Shown: positions 16,541-24,857, numbered from the stretch's first letter. The stretch: DNA of 64,000 nucleotides from Treponema porcinum (GCF_900167145.1 NZ_FUWG01000015.1:1-64000), one strand, 5' to 3'. Notes: generated by a model not told the origin, from the letters alone. Numbers and translations are program-made.

Positions 16541-16569
16541 TTGACATCGATAGGAAGATGTGGTTTACT
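16541..16569 (+). promoter_or_regulatory. Candidate promoter upstream of the repeat array
   Basis: TTGACA, 17 bp, TTTACT. A consensus -35 and a 4/6 -10, pointing at the AAA ATPase gene, with the 23-bp repeats between it and the gene. Confidence 0.4.
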
Positions 16570-16602
16570 ACTTGTGCGCACATTCTAATGATGTAAGTTT
16601 TC

Positions 16603-16740
16603 GTTATTAACGTCAATAAGACACTGTTATTAACGTCAATAAGATACTGTTATTAACGTTAATAATACACCGTTATTAACGTTAATAAGATACTGTTATT
16701 AACGTTAATAAGACATCGTTATTAACGTTAATAACAGTCC
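16603..16740. repeat. Six tandem 23-bp repeats, each with a TTATTAACGTTAATAA palindrome
   Basis: Units start at exactly 16603, 16626, 16649, 16672, 16695 and 16718, followed by a partial GTTAC at 16741. Each begins GTTATTAACGT[C/T]AATAA and ends in a variable 5-6 nt tail. Units 3-6 contain a perfect 16-bp palindrome; units 1-2 have T-to-C in the right arm. The constant 23-bp phase, near two helical turns, puts every palindrome on one face of the DNA. This is best read as a cooperative operator or iteron-like array. There are no unique spacers, so it is not CRISPR. Confidence 0.92.
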
Positions 16741-16818
16741 GTTACTAAATAATAGATGCGGATATGTGTTTTTTTCTGATAGTGAGGTTGATGTAACCTT
16801 GTATTTCAGGAGGTAGAT

Positions 16819-18030
16819 ATGCTGTTGGAATTTTCTTGTTCAAATGTAAGAAGTATTCGAGATAAAATTACTTTGAATCTTAGGGCAAATGCAGATAATA
16901 CGTTTGAAAACAATCTTATTGTGTTTGAGAATGAACGTATAAATCCTGCCTGTGCTATATACGGTTCTAATGCAACGGGAAAAACAAGCGTACTTACGGC
17001 AATGGCTATTATGCAGAATATGGTTACTACAAGTCATATTCTGCAGCCGGGAGATTTTCTTCCACGCATACCTCACCGCTTGTGGCAGGAAAAACCTTCT
17101 GAATGTTCTATGGAATATGTATGGAAAAAAACAAGGTATATCTATAGTTTTATGTATGATTCAAAACAGATTTTGAAAGAAACTTTGTATTATGCTCCAA
17201 ATGGCAGGATGGGTGCTGTTTTTATCCGAGACGGGAACAAAGTAAAAGTAAACGAGAAGTTCAGCCGTATAGAAACTCTGTGCAAGGAAAAGCTTACGCC
17301 TAATAAACTTGTTTTAAGTCTTTCTGTTAATAACCTTAATTATGATGAGCTTGTAAATGCTTTTATGTTCTATAAAGATGGTCTTGTCGTGCTTATGAAT
17401 GACAATAACAACTGGCTGGAATACTCAGCAAGCAAGATGGAGCATGATAATGTAATCAAGGATATGTTCCTGAAATTTATGAAAGGTACCGGCAGTGATA
17501 TTATTGATATAAAGCCAAAGTCAGAACAGCGTCTTATGAGTGCTTCAGAACTTCCGCCAGATATGCCGCAGGCTATGAAGGCAATGCTTTTGAATCAGCC
17601 GGTTCTTACGACCTCTGTAAAAACAGTGTATAAAGGTTTTTCTCTTGATCTTGCAGAAGAGTCGATGGGAACGCAGAAACTTATACGGCTTATGTGTCCG
17701 ATTATGGATATTTTTCAGAAAGGAAAAACTTTTGTGTGTGATGAAATAGAAAGTCACTTGCATCCGCTTATTGTCCGTCAGCTTGTTACGCGTTTTATCA
17801 GCGGTAAGTCTAGTTCTGCACAGATAATCTGTGCTACTCATGATGTAGAAATGCTTGACCTTACGCTTTTCCGTCGTGACCAGATTTATTTTACAGATAT
17901 AAATCCTGACTTTCATCGTACGACGCTTAATCCTCTTTCAAGTTTTAACTGCCGTAAAGATGATAATGTGCAGAGAAAATACCTTGAAAGCAAATACGTT
18001 AAGGTTGCCAGGAATGTATGGACGGAATAG
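16819..18030 (+). CDS. AAA-family ATPase (AAA_15/OLD-like), possible defence gene
   Basis: A 403-residue ABC/OLD-like ATPase of the COG1106 type. Walker A is GSNATGKTS (49-57), Walker B FVCDEIESHLHP (about 305-316), with a switch His in ICATHDVEM. These proteins are usually encoded with an RloB-like partner and act in abortive-infection or restriction-linked defence. No partner is present: the next 280 bp hold a dispersed repeat and a promoter. AGGAGG precedes the start. Confidence 0.82.
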   Translation: MLLEFSCSNVRSIRDKITLNLRANADNTFENNLIVFENERINPACAIYGSNATGKTSVLTAMAIMQNMVTTSHILQPGDFLPRIPHRLWQEKPSECSMEYVWKKTRYIYSFMYDSKQILKETLYYAPNGRMGAVFIRDGNKVKVNEKFSRIETLCKEKLTPNKLVLSLSVNNLNYDELVNAFMFYKDGLVVLMNDNNNWLEYSASKMEHDNVIKDMFLKFMKGTGSDIIDIKPKSEQRLMSASELPPDMPQAMKAMLLNQPVLTTSVKTVYKGFSLDLAEESMGTQKLIRLMCPIMDIFQKGKTFVCDEIESHLHPLIVRQLVTRFISGKSSSAQIICATHDVEMLDLTLFRRDQIYFTDINPDFHRTTLNPLSSFNCRKDDNVQRKYLESKYVKVARNVWTE

Positions 18031-18074
18031 CAAGTAACAACATATTTAATAGCTTCGTTGTTGCAAGCAGTGCC

Positions 18075-18199
18075 CTAAGGAAACACTGAATAAATCCTAT
18101 TGAGGATTTTTCAGAGTTAACCTTGAATGTAGCTAATTGTCCGTAAGTCAATGACTTACGGCAATTTGACAGGAAGTGCTGAGTAATCGCTTCAATGTC
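18075..18199 (+). repeat. Dispersed repeat, copy A (left side of the toxin island)
   Basis: About 125 bp starting CTAAGGAAACACTGAA and ending AATCGCTTCAATGT. It contains the hairpin CCGTAAGTC-AAT-GACTTACGG and a small AATCC/GGATT hairpin followed by U's. Copy B at 28342-28423 is the same element inverted and lacking a ~37-bp internal block. Copy C at 38937-38985 carries only the first ~50 bp. No open frame; MITE-like or a mobile regulatory element. Confidence 0.8.
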
Positions 18200-18217
18200 T
18201 GGTTTACTCTAAAAAAT

Positions 18218-18247
18218 TTGACAATTATTCAGATTATTTGATAGTAT
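18218..18247 (+). promoter_or_regulatory. Candidate promoter of the first leader-peptide gene
   Basis: TTGACA, 18 bp, TAGTAT, followed ~65 nt later by a GGGGAG ribosome site and the ATG at 18313. Confidence 0.55.
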
Positions 18248-18312
18248 GAATATTGTAAAAAGTAATACAGTCAAATCAAAAACACAAACTTTATTGACTT
18301 TAGGGGAGATCT

Positions 18313-18633
18313 ATGAAATTTAACCTTAATGATTTTATTGCATTGGATGTAGAAGGACTTCTTGCCGTAAATGGAGGAAGTGGCTGCGGTTCATCTAGCG
18401 GAAGTTCAAATCCTTCTTCTGATTCAGGTTCTGGCAACAGTTAAACTGTATCATCTACCAGTGGAGGCGGATATTCAGTGCATGACAATGGCAATGGAAC
18501 TGTAACGGTAACTCAGCCTAATGGGTTGCATTTTACGTATAGAAAAAGTTCGTCAGGTTCTAGCTCAGGCGGCTCCGGAGTAGGTTCGTGCAGCGGAACA
18601 GGGCATGTTGTATTTGTTCCTTTGTATAAATAA
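18313..18633 (+). pseudogene. Double-glycine leader peptide gene with an in-frame stop
   Basis: The frame starts with the island leader (MKFNLNDFIALDVEGLLAVN then GG at 21-22) followed by SGCGSSSG and a Ser/Gly-rich stretch. A TAA at 18442-18444 stops it at 43 residues. The same frame stays open for 62 more codons (...SGGGYSVHDNGNGTVTVTQP..., ending HVVFVPLYK) to TAA 18631. The VPLYK end resembles the VPLN end of the broken gene at 19637. Either a short 43-residue secreted peptide is made, or an originally ~106-residue small toxin has lost its second half. The LRR protein gene follows after 15 bp. Confidence 0.65.
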
Positions 18634-18648
18634 TATAAAGGTATAAAA

Positions 18649-19350
18649 ATGAAAAAAAGATTTATTTTACTCATAACCGTATTATCCGCAACATTCTTTC
18701 TGTATGCAAAGTCGGTAGAAATTACGTTTGAGTTTGCCGATGGAGAAAGGCTTGTAAAAGAATATGATGATATGAAAACTGCGCTTGTAATATGGACAGG
18801 TGACTCAGATAATTGTATACCGTCAAAAGAACTAACGAACATAGCAGGACTTGAAAACTGGGAAATGCTGCAGGCGATTGAATGGTATGGAATTCGATAT
18901 TATGGAGACTGGAGTTTTCTTAAAGATATAAAAAATCTAAAGGGAATCTTTGTCAGTTATTTTAGAGGCAAATCATTACGATTTTTAGAAGATTTATCAG
19001 ACCTTGAATATATTGAATTAAAAGTTTCGATAGATAAAAAAGATTCTGAAGAATTTGAAAAAGAAGCAGTAGATTTATCAAAATTAACAAAAATACAGAA
19101 GATATCTATAAGAGCAAATTATTTTGAGAAAAATACACATTCCGACAACAGATTAACGAGAATCCCGAATTTTATAAATGTCCAGAACCGCCCTGCATTA
19201 GATATAAATAATAACCATATAAAAAAATTAACAAGATACGATAAAAAGTTATTACGGCAATATTCAAAGGTGTATTTGTATTCCAATCCTCTGTCGGCAG
19301 ACAAGGAAAAGGTGGAGAAAGAATTGAAGGGAATAGAATTTGTTTGGTGA
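18649..19350 (+). CDS. Secreted/periplasmic LRR-like protein, candidate immunity partner
   Basis: A 233-residue protein with a signal peptide (MKKRFILLITVLSATFFLYA) and degenerate leucine-rich repeats (FLKDIKNLKGIFV, FLEDLSDLEYIEL, LSKLTKIQKISI). Paralogues are at 19910, 28593 and 30677 in this window. It directly follows the leader-peptide gene, and the same arrangement recurs with the broken leader genes at 19637 and 28482. That points to a cognate immunity or receptor role, which is inference. LRR folds bind proteins or peptides. Confidence 0.7.
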   Translation: MKKRFILLITVLSATFFLYAKSVEITFEFADGERLVKEYDDMKTALVIWTGDSDNCIPSKELTNIAGLENWEMLQAIEWYGIRYYGDWSFLKDIKNLKGIFVSYFRGKSLRFLEDLSDLEYIELKVSIDKKDSEEFEKEAVDLSKLTKIQKISIRANYFEKNTHSDNRLTRIPNFINVQNRPALDINNNHIKKLTRYDKKLLRQYSKVYLYSNPLSADKEKVEKELKGIEFVW

Positions 19351-19402
19351 TATAAAGATAATCTAACTATTTCAGTATTCTATATATAAAAGTGGGACGA
19401 TA

Positions 19403-19464
19403 ATGTCGATGATAAAAAAAAGTTCTGCAGCATGATGAAACTGATTGCGGTATTTGATTCTGTA
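19403..19464 (+). pseudogene. Remnant of a C39 peptidase start
   Basis: ATG TCG ATG ATA AAA AAA, then after a one-base shift GTTCTGCAGCATGATGAAAC TGATTGCGG. This reproduces the first ~16 codons of the C39 domain at 20573 (IKKVLQHDETDCG) and then decays into stops. It is a second, dead copy of the leader-processing peptidase. Confidence 0.65.
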
Positions 19465-19539
19465 TGAATAACAAAAAAGAAGAGTTTAACTTCTGAAAAA
19501 AAAGGTGTTGCGTAACCTGAGCAACTTGTAAAGAATAAT

Positions 19540-19568
19540 TTGACACCTATGTGGGGCAGTTATATAAT
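19540..19568 (+). promoter_or_regulatory. Perfect consensus sigma-70 promoter
   Basis: TTGACA, 17 bp, TATAAT with no mismatch. It sits ~70 bp upstream of the broken leader gene at 19637 and would also drive the LRR gene at 19910. Confidence 0.8.
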
Positions 19569-19636
19569 AATCTGCATTGGTAAAAAGTTTTAGCTGATAT
19601 ATGCATTTCGAGATTTAATTATAAAAATGGAGAAAA

Positions 19637-19809
19637 ATGAAATTCAAATTAAGTGATTTTATGGAGCTGGACACAACGGCGCTGCTTATAGAAATGGCGG
19701 TTCTTCATATCATGTGTGGAATAGTAATGGAATAGATTCCGTAAGTGAATCAGATTGGAGTATTAATGGAACTGCGGTTAGGAATTCTGTATACGTACCT
19801 CTTAATTAA
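19637..19809 (+). pseudogene. Broken double-glycine leader gene (small-peptide type)
   Basis: It starts MKFKLSDFMELDTTAL, clearly the island leader, but the LLAVNGG cleavage segment is missing and the frame then runs to a TAG at 19733. A second frame from 19684 reads AYRNGGSSYHVWNSNGIDSV and ends in SVYVPLN at TAA 19807-19809, similar to the end of the 18313 gene. An internal deletion fused leader and core out of frame. The promoter upstream is perfect, so the deletion may be recent. Confidence 0.7.
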
Positions 19810-19909
19810 TCTAAATATCTGTCATCATTTTTAAATTTGTTTATAGAATATAAAGAAAAAAACAATGAAAGGATAAGCTCTTTTTTATTGTTTTTTATAG
19901 GAGTACTTT

Positions 19910-20533
19910 ATGAAAAAAGCATTTGGCATATTCTTGATGTTTATTTCTGCATTTTCGGTATATGCTGAAAGCGTAAATCTTAGAACCGGAAATGTATTTG
20001 ACACTGTTGAAGTTAATGAAATACTGTCTATCGGCTACGGAAGCAAAGTTTCAGAGATACAATTTGAAAGCAGAAGTCCGAAAATTACTACGATTGCTCT
20101 TGAGGGAACTGCTTTTATAGAAGATTATTCGTTTATCGGGAAATGTAAGGAGCTTGAAGTTCTGATAATGAATACCGTTTCACTAAAAAATATGGATTTT
20201 CTAAAATCGTGTAAAAAATTAAAAGTACTTGCGCTTGATTCCGTTTCTGTGGAGAAGCTTCCCGATTTCAGAGAGCTTGAAAATGCGGAATATATAGCTT
20301 TTTCTAATTGCAATTTAACAGACATCCGAGAATTTACACATCATGCGGAAAAACTGAGATGTATCGATTTACGTTATAATAAGATTTCAATGTTGCCCCA
20401 GTTAGAAAAAAAAGACCGGGCAATGTATTTTCTTTCAGGGAATGAAATCATGGCTTCGAACTGTATAAATTTTATTTTTGATGAAGATATATATCAAAAA
20501 TTGCCTGAGGAATTCAGACTGTATGTAAGATGA
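19910..20533 (+). CDS. Secreted/periplasmic LRR-like protein, candidate immunity partner
   Basis: A 207-residue protein with a signal peptide (MKKAFGIFLMFISAFSVYAE) and leucine-rich repeats (FIGKCKELEVLIM, FLKSCKKLKVLAL, FRELENAEYIAF, LRCIDLRYNKISMLPQL). Related to the 18649 protein. TAGGAG precedes the ATG. It follows the broken leader gene at 19637 and is still intact, as expected if immunity outlives its toxin. Confidence 0.7.
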   Translation: MKKAFGIFLMFISAFSVYAESVNLRTGNVFDTVEVNEILSIGYGSKVSEIQFESRSPKITTIALEGTAFIEDYSFIGKCKELEVLIMNTVSLKNMDFLKSCKKLKVLALDSVSVEKLPDFRELENAEYIAFSNCNLTDIREFTHHAEKLRCIDLRYNKISMLPQLEKKDRAMYFLSGNEIMASNCINFIFDEDIYQKLPEEFRLYVR

Positions 20534-20572
20534 ACTGTTGAATACAATTGGATAAAATATAAGGGGAAGAGA

Positions 20573-20941
20573 ATGCCATCTATAAAAAAAGTGTTACAAC
20601 ATGATGAAACAGACTGCGGTGCTGCGTGTATTTCCATTATCTTGCAATATTATGGAAAAACAGTTCCGTTAAGAAAAATTCGTTCAGCGGCAGGAACAGA
20701 CAGCGTCGGAACGTCTGGTTTTGGAATCGTAAAAGGTGCTGAAAAATTCGGACTCAGTTGCAAGGGGCTTATGTCACCAAATAAGGATAAGATTGAAGGT
20801 ATTCCATTTCCTGCAATTTTTCATATAAAAGAACACCTTGATCATTATGTCGTAGTCTATAAAGTAAACAGAAAGTTTGTTTTTATAAGTGATCCGGCTG
20901 TCGGACTGCGGAAAATAAAACGAGGTGATTTTTTTAATTGA
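20573..20941 (+). CDS. Orphan C39 (bacteriocin-processing) peptidase domain
   Basis: A 122-residue C39 domain. It has the oxyanion Gln9 and catalytic Cys15 (LQHDETDCGAAC), His91 (DHYVVVY) and Asp107 (SDPAVG). In exporters such as LagD/ComA/NukT this is the N-terminal domain that cuts double-glycine leaders and is followed by ~550 residues of ABC transporter. Here TGA at 20939 ends it after FFN, yet the next codons read WTGVFFILFP, the normal continuation of the family, until TGA at 20987. So the rest of the transporter was deleted and the domain ends at a point mutation. With a full triad and GGGGAAG ribosome site, a free peptidase is still possible. Confidence 0.75.
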   Translation: MPSIKKVLQHDETDCGAACISIILQYYGKTVPLRKIRSAAGTDSVGTSGFGIVKGAEKFGLSCKGLMSPNKDKIEGIPFPAIFHIKEHLDHYVVVYKVNRKFVFISDPAVGLRKIKRGDFFN

Positions 20942-20995
20942 TGGACAGGAGTTTTCTTCATACTTTTCCCTACGACAGAAAATTTGAGGTGACAT

Positions 20996-21925
20996 ATGCG
21001 CATTAAACTTTTATATCCATTCGTTTTTTTACTGTCCGTATCTCCTTTAATACCGGAGTCGCTCAGTCTGTATAAATACAACGAAAAATACGGACTGATA
21101 AATGAAGAACGGAAAATAAGAGAGGAAAATAAATTCACGTCTTTTATAGAATCTGACGACTATCTGATTTGTTGCTTACGAAATGTGTCACCTCAATTTC
21201 ATGCGTACAATAAAAATGGGAATAAAGAAATTGACTTTGATGCAATAGCCGTAAAACTTGTAACGGAAAATATTATTCTTATTTCTGATTTTCATGATTC
21301 TTATTATTACGACTTGAAAAAAAAAGAGAAAATTGCGGATGATGCATTGTATGCCGGCGAGATACAAGTCGTTTTTGCATACGACACAAAAGATTTTGAA
21401 ATCAGAAATCCCGACGGAAGCGTGATGAAAAAAAATCTTAGGGAATGTGGATACCGGTTTTCGGAAGGACTGATGCCCATAAAGGACACAGACGGAAAGA
21501 CGGGGTTTATAAACGAGAAAGGGAACTTTGTTTTTGAATGTCCGATATACGGTTTTTACTCAATATATGATCCGAAAATCCATCCATTGTATGATTTTGA
21601 GTTCTCGAACGGTATCGTGTGCGTTCCCGAATCGGAATCATCGTTCGCGCTATATACAAAAGACGGCAGGAAACTGAAGACTGTCCGTAACAGCAGGACG
21701 GAGCAGAGGAAATTTACAAGCGGTTATATGTTGATTTCGACTGTAGATAAAGCTCAGAAACAGTACGCGTTCTTGAATTACAAGGGAGAGAACGCATTTA
21801 ATCAGTTTTTCTCTGCGGCGGAGCGGTTCATAAATGAATATGCGATGGTCGTTGTTGACGGAAAAGACGCTGTTATAAACACCAAAGGAGATGTATTTTT
21901 CTGCGCCGATTTTGTAAGCGAATAG
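20996..21925 (+). CDS. Signal-peptide WG-repeat protein, candidate immunity (CHAP type)
   Basis: A 309-residue protein with a signal peptide (MRIKLLYPFVFLLSVSPLIP) and WG-type beta repeats (YGLINEE near 33, TGFINEKGNFVF near 168, YAFLNYKGE near 262, DAVINTKGDVFF near 289). Highly similar to the 25708 protein, most strongly in the C-terminal two-thirds. That paralogue overlaps the end of a CHAP/NlpC-like hydrolase gene; this copy instead follows the truncated C39 gene, so its own toxin gene has probably been lost. Immunity is inferred. Confidence 0.65.
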   Translation: MRIKLLYPFVFLLSVSPLIPESLSLYKYNEKYGLINEERKIREENKFTSFIESDDYLICCLRNVSPQFHAYNKNGNKEIDFDAIAVKLVTENIILISDFHDSYYYDLKKKEKIADDALYAGEIQVVFAYDTKDFEIRNPDGSVMKKNLRECGYRFSEGLMPIKDTDGKTGFINEKGNFVFECPIYGFYSIYDPKIHPLYDFEFSNGIVCVPESESSFALYTKDGRKLKTVRNSRTEQRKFTSGYMLISTVDKAQKQYAFLNYKGENAFNQFFSAAERFINEYAMVVVDGKDAVINTKGDVFFCADFVSE

Positions 21926-21943
21926 TTAATGCAAGGATTTTTT

Positions 21944-22687
21944 ATGAAAAGATTTTATATTTTTTTAGTTTTACTGATGACGGCAAATTTTGCGTTTTCA
22001 CAGAGGTTGCCTGAGAAACTTGCAAAACAGTTTGAAGATACGGGATTATTTTACTTTAAATATCATCATAAAGGATTAAATGCAAAACCTGATATTCTGA
22101 ACTACGCACCTGACAGGATGAGCCTTGGGCTGTCCTGCATTTCAGAAGAGGAATATTTGAAAGAGGAGCGTCCGTATTTAGATCCGAAGCTTTTTTCTAA
22201 TACAAAAATAGCTTCGGTAAAAGACATAAAGTCAGTGATGAGAAGAGGACTGAGAATCAGCGATCGCCCCAGTTATTCGACAAATTATGAAAAAAGGCGG
22301 TGGGTCGACGGAAAAAAGCTTTCATTTGAAATATGCTACAATCAAAGCACGAGAGAAAATATTCCGATTTTTGCATCAGGTACATATACTTTCACCGTAT
22401 TTTCAAAAGACGGTGTGTATAGGATGAGCATAGCAGATTTCACTGACTGCAGAGAAAGAAACGCCGACTATGATGCGCTTACCGAGTACTTTTATTTCAA
22501 GGAAGGCATGAAGCGCGATATGAGCCGCGGAATAGAAGGAACACGCGGCTATTATTTCATCAATGATGATGCTGCAGATCTTTTCTATCAGAAATTGATA
22601 GAAAAGGACTCATCTCTTCCTGAATCTGCACTGAGATTTCAAGAGGCGGCGGAATGTATAGAAACTATATTGAAAAATTATAGATAA
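21944..22687 (+). CDS. Secreted protein of unknown function
   Basis: 247 residues from the ATG at 21944 (AAGGA about 8 nt upstream), which begins with a signal peptide (MKRFYIFLVLLMTANFAFSQ). The rest is mixed polar sequence without a recognised motif. It is followed by a strong hairpin (TTCCCGGTACT/AGTACCGGGAA). It lies between a WG-repeat gene and an M23-type immunity gene, so it may be another immunity or accessory protein. I do not recognise the family. Confidence 0.6.
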   Translation: MKRFYIFLVLLMTANFAFSQRLPEKLAKQFEDTGLFYFKYHHKGLNAKPDILNYAPDRMSLGLSCISEEEYLKEERPYLDPKLFSNTKIASVKDIKSVMRRGLRISDRPSYSTNYEKRRWVDGKKLSFEICYNQSTRENIPIFASGTYTFTVFSKDGVYRMSIADFTDCRERNADYDALTEYFYFKEGMKRDMSRGIEGTRGYYFINDDAADLFYQKLIEKDSSLPESALRFQEAAECIETILKNYR

Positions 22688-22701
22688 GCAGCCATACAAT
22701 T

Positions 22702-22728
22702 TTCCCGGTACTAGAAAAGTACCGGGAA
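22702..22728. repeat. 11-bp perfect hairpin in the 21944-22744 spacer
   Basis: TTCCCGGTACT, a short loop, then AGTACCGGGAA. No clear U-run on either strand. It is 15 bp before the next ATG and might affect its translation. Confidence 0.5.
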
Positions 22729-22743
22729 GTATCGAGGTAATCC

Positions 22744-23298
22744 ATGAAACAGAAACTATGTATAGTGCTGATACTGCTGGTGATGACGGGGCTTTTCGCG
22801 GAAGGAAAAATACGCAGACCGCAGCAGTTTGAGGTGAAGGACGCAGACGGAAATATATTTGCCCTCAAGGAAGATGTTGACAAGGTGTTTGATATGCTTG
22901 GCGAACCTTTGAAAAAAGAAAATCTGTGGGCTATATACCCGGAAGCAAGCTGTGGTTTTTATAAAATTGATTATGAAAATATTTCTTTTCGATATTATGA
23001 CAACGAGAATAAAATATTTGTGATTCTCATAGAAGGAGACGAATATAAGATTGTTGACAACGATATTACCGTTGGCTCAAGCTATGAAGAAATAATAAAT
23101 GCGTACGGCGAGCCAGAGCGTTTAATGGAATACTTTGATGAATGTAACTCCAGAAATGAAATGCAACTTCTTTATACGACACAGGGAACTGAGCTTTCAT
23201 ATTTTGATGCTGGCGATGAATATTATTCTTTTGTAGTTATCAATATCGATCCAGAAACAAAAAAATGTGATGAAATTTTTATAAGCAGAGCATTTTAA
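22744..23298 (+). CDS. Candidate periplasmic immunity protein of the M23-linked family (184 aa)
   Basis: 184 residues with a signal peptide (MKQKLCIVLILLVMTGLFAE). First of three paralogues (24297, 27767). Shared core: LGEPLKKENLWAIYP, GFYKIDYENISF, IVDNDITVGSSYEEIINAYG. The other two start 2 and 6 bp after M23-type hydrolase genes. This one has no toxin directly upstream and so is an orphan copy. Inhibition of the M23 lysin in the periplasm is inferred from position only. Confidence 0.65.
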   Translation: MKQKLCIVLILLVMTGLFAEGKIRRPQQFEVKDADGNIFALKEDVDKVFDMLGEPLKKENLWAIYPEASCGFYKIDYENISFRYYDNENKIFVILIEGDEYKIVDNDITVGSSYEEIINAYGEPERLMEYFDECNSRNEMQLLYTTQGTELSYFDAGDEYYSFVVINIDPETKKCDEIFISRAF

Positions 23299-23382
23299 AT
23301 GTGTATAAAAAGTAAAAAGCTGAAATCCAATTCTTTATAAGTTGGAGAAGGTAAAAAACGATGAAATTGTGAGGCTTTTTCT

Positions 23383-23561
23383 TACCTAAAGTTTGCGTTG
23401 CAAACTTTTATTATCAACTTCTGTTCCCACTGGAAACTTGCACTGCGAATTCATTGCATTGCGGAACAGCGTAAAAGGTCAATTGATTGTTTAAACAATT
23501 TTCTTGATTTTTCATAAGGATGAAAAGGATGAAATTCAACCTAAGTAATTTTTTGGAACTG
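23383..23561 (+). repeat. Duplicated upstream-plus-leader block, copy 1
   Basis: About 180 bp almost identical to 26799-26977: a GTT/AAC-triloop hairpin (23388-23408), an ATTGTTTAAACAAT palindrome, the ribosome site and the first codons of the M23-type leader gene. This is a segmental duplication of the toxin unit. Copy 1 has a damaged leader, copy 2 is intact. Confidence 0.85.
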
Positions 23562-24294
23562 GACACCCGAATGACCGTCAAATCCGTCGGCAGGAGGCGG
23601 CTCAAAGACGCCGACAGGCGGCGGAGGGAGCGGCTCAGGTTCAGGCGGAGGAGCTTTCGGTGGCGGATACTGCAGCGGAGCGTCCGATGGAAAGACGATT
23701 TATGCAAATCCGTATTATAAAGGCGGAGAAAAGAATTCTAGTTCGCCAGGCAACGGCGGCGGCGACTGCGGAAATATCTCTGGAAAAAATGATTTGCCAC
23801 AGATTTCCGATGTAGAGAAAAATGCAGTAGATGATGCAGGAAAACTGGCAAAAGTTGCAGACGGAATTGCATATCCGGTAGGAGATGAATATTCTGATGA
23901 GTTTGTTGTAACTGATATATTCGGTCCGAGAGAATCAATGGATATACAAAATCAGAAGACGAACCCTTTTCATACTGGTATTGATATTGCAGCTCCAGAG
24001 GGAACAAGAATCAACAGTATCGGAGATGGCATTGTGTCAGAAGTTGGAAACTGTAATGATTTGGGAAATTATGTAGTAGTAACTCATCCTAACGGAACAA
24101 GCACAAGATATGCGCACTGTTCTGAAATTACAACAAGTGTTGGAAGCATTGTGTCAGCAGGTCAGCAAATAGGATGTATAGGGTCTACAGGATTGTCAAC
24201 TGGATCGCATTTACATTTGTCGTATGACGGTGACGGAGACGGGTTATATACAAGTTGCGAAGCCGATAATCCAAATTATTTACTTTCGAGGTAG
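23529..24294 (+). pseudogene. Double-glycine-leader M23 hydrolase, broken by a leader deletion
   Basis: It starts MKFNLSNFLELDT like the intact gene at 26945, but the segment encoding KALLAVNGGSDCGGGYS is replaced by a short sequence. This removes the processing site and shifts the frame. After that the linker and complete M23 domain stay open in another frame to 24294, with HTGIDIA, YAHCSE and HLHLSYDG zinc and catalytic motifs. The domain has diverged from its twin around FGPRESMDIQNQK. It could still be a donor for recombination with the intact copy. Confidence 0.75.
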
Positions 24295-24296
24295 CC

Positions 24297-24857
24297 ATGA
24301 AACAGAAACTAAGTTTAGCGTTGGTACTGCTGGTGATGACATGCCTTTTTGCAGGAGGAAAAACACGCAGACAGCAGCAGTTTGAGGTGAAGGACGCAGA
24401 CGGAAATATATTCGTTCTTCAGAAAGACATTCAGACGGTATTTGACCTGCTGGGCGAGCCGCTGAAAAAAGAGAATCTGTGGGCAATATATCCGAAGGCA
24501 GGCTGCGGTTTTTATAAAATCGACTATGAAAATATTTCGTTTCTATATTATGACAACGATAATAAGATAGTTCGGATTGTCATAGAAAATGATGCGTGTA
24601 AAATTGTTGACAACGATATTACCGTTGGCTCAAGCTATGAAGAAATAATCAATGCGTACGGCGTGCCTGAGCGCGAGACGGCTTATTTCAACGAGAATAA
24701 TTCCAGGAATGAAATGCAACTTTTATATACGACTCAGGGGACGGAGTTTTCATACGTTGTACATGGAGATGAATACTATTCCTATATTATTATCAACATC
24801 GATGCAGAAACGAAAAAGTGTAATGAACTTTTTGTAGGATGGAATACACCGTGTTGA
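24297..24857 (+). CDS. Candidate periplasmic immunity protein of the M23-linked family (186 aa)
   Basis: 186 residues with signal peptide MKQKLSLALVLLVMTCLFAG. Same core as 22744 and 27767 (LGEPLKKENLWAIYP, IVDNDITVGSSYEEIINAYG). Starts 2 bp after the M23 pseudogene stop with GAGG as ribosome site, so it was translated as the second gene of a toxin/immunity pair. Cognate specificity may lie in the variable residues around 25-45 and 130-160. Confidence 0.7.
   Translation: MKQKLSLALVLLVMTCLFAGGKTRRQQQFEVKDADGNIFVLQKDIQTVFDLLGEPLKKENLWAIYPKAGCGFYKIDYENISFLYYDNDNKIVRIVIENDACKIVDNDITVGSSYEEIINAYGVPERETAYFNENNSRNEMQLLYTTQGTEFSYVVHGDEYYSYIIINIDAETKKCNELFVGWNTPC

Noticed and set aside
16603..16740. 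Possible CRISPR array
   Set aside because: Units are contiguous at 23 bp with no unique spacers and no cas genes nearby; the internal palindrome fits an operator array better.
20936..20944. TGA as a selenocysteine or tryptophan codon in the C39 gene
   Set aside because: No SECIS-like element was seen, other genes use TGA as stop, and the transporter part is missing anyway.
23520..23720. 66-residue Arg-rich protein starting MKRMKFNLSNF
   Set aside because: It is the frameshifted read of the Gly/Ser linker of the broken M23 toxin, not a separate basic protein.
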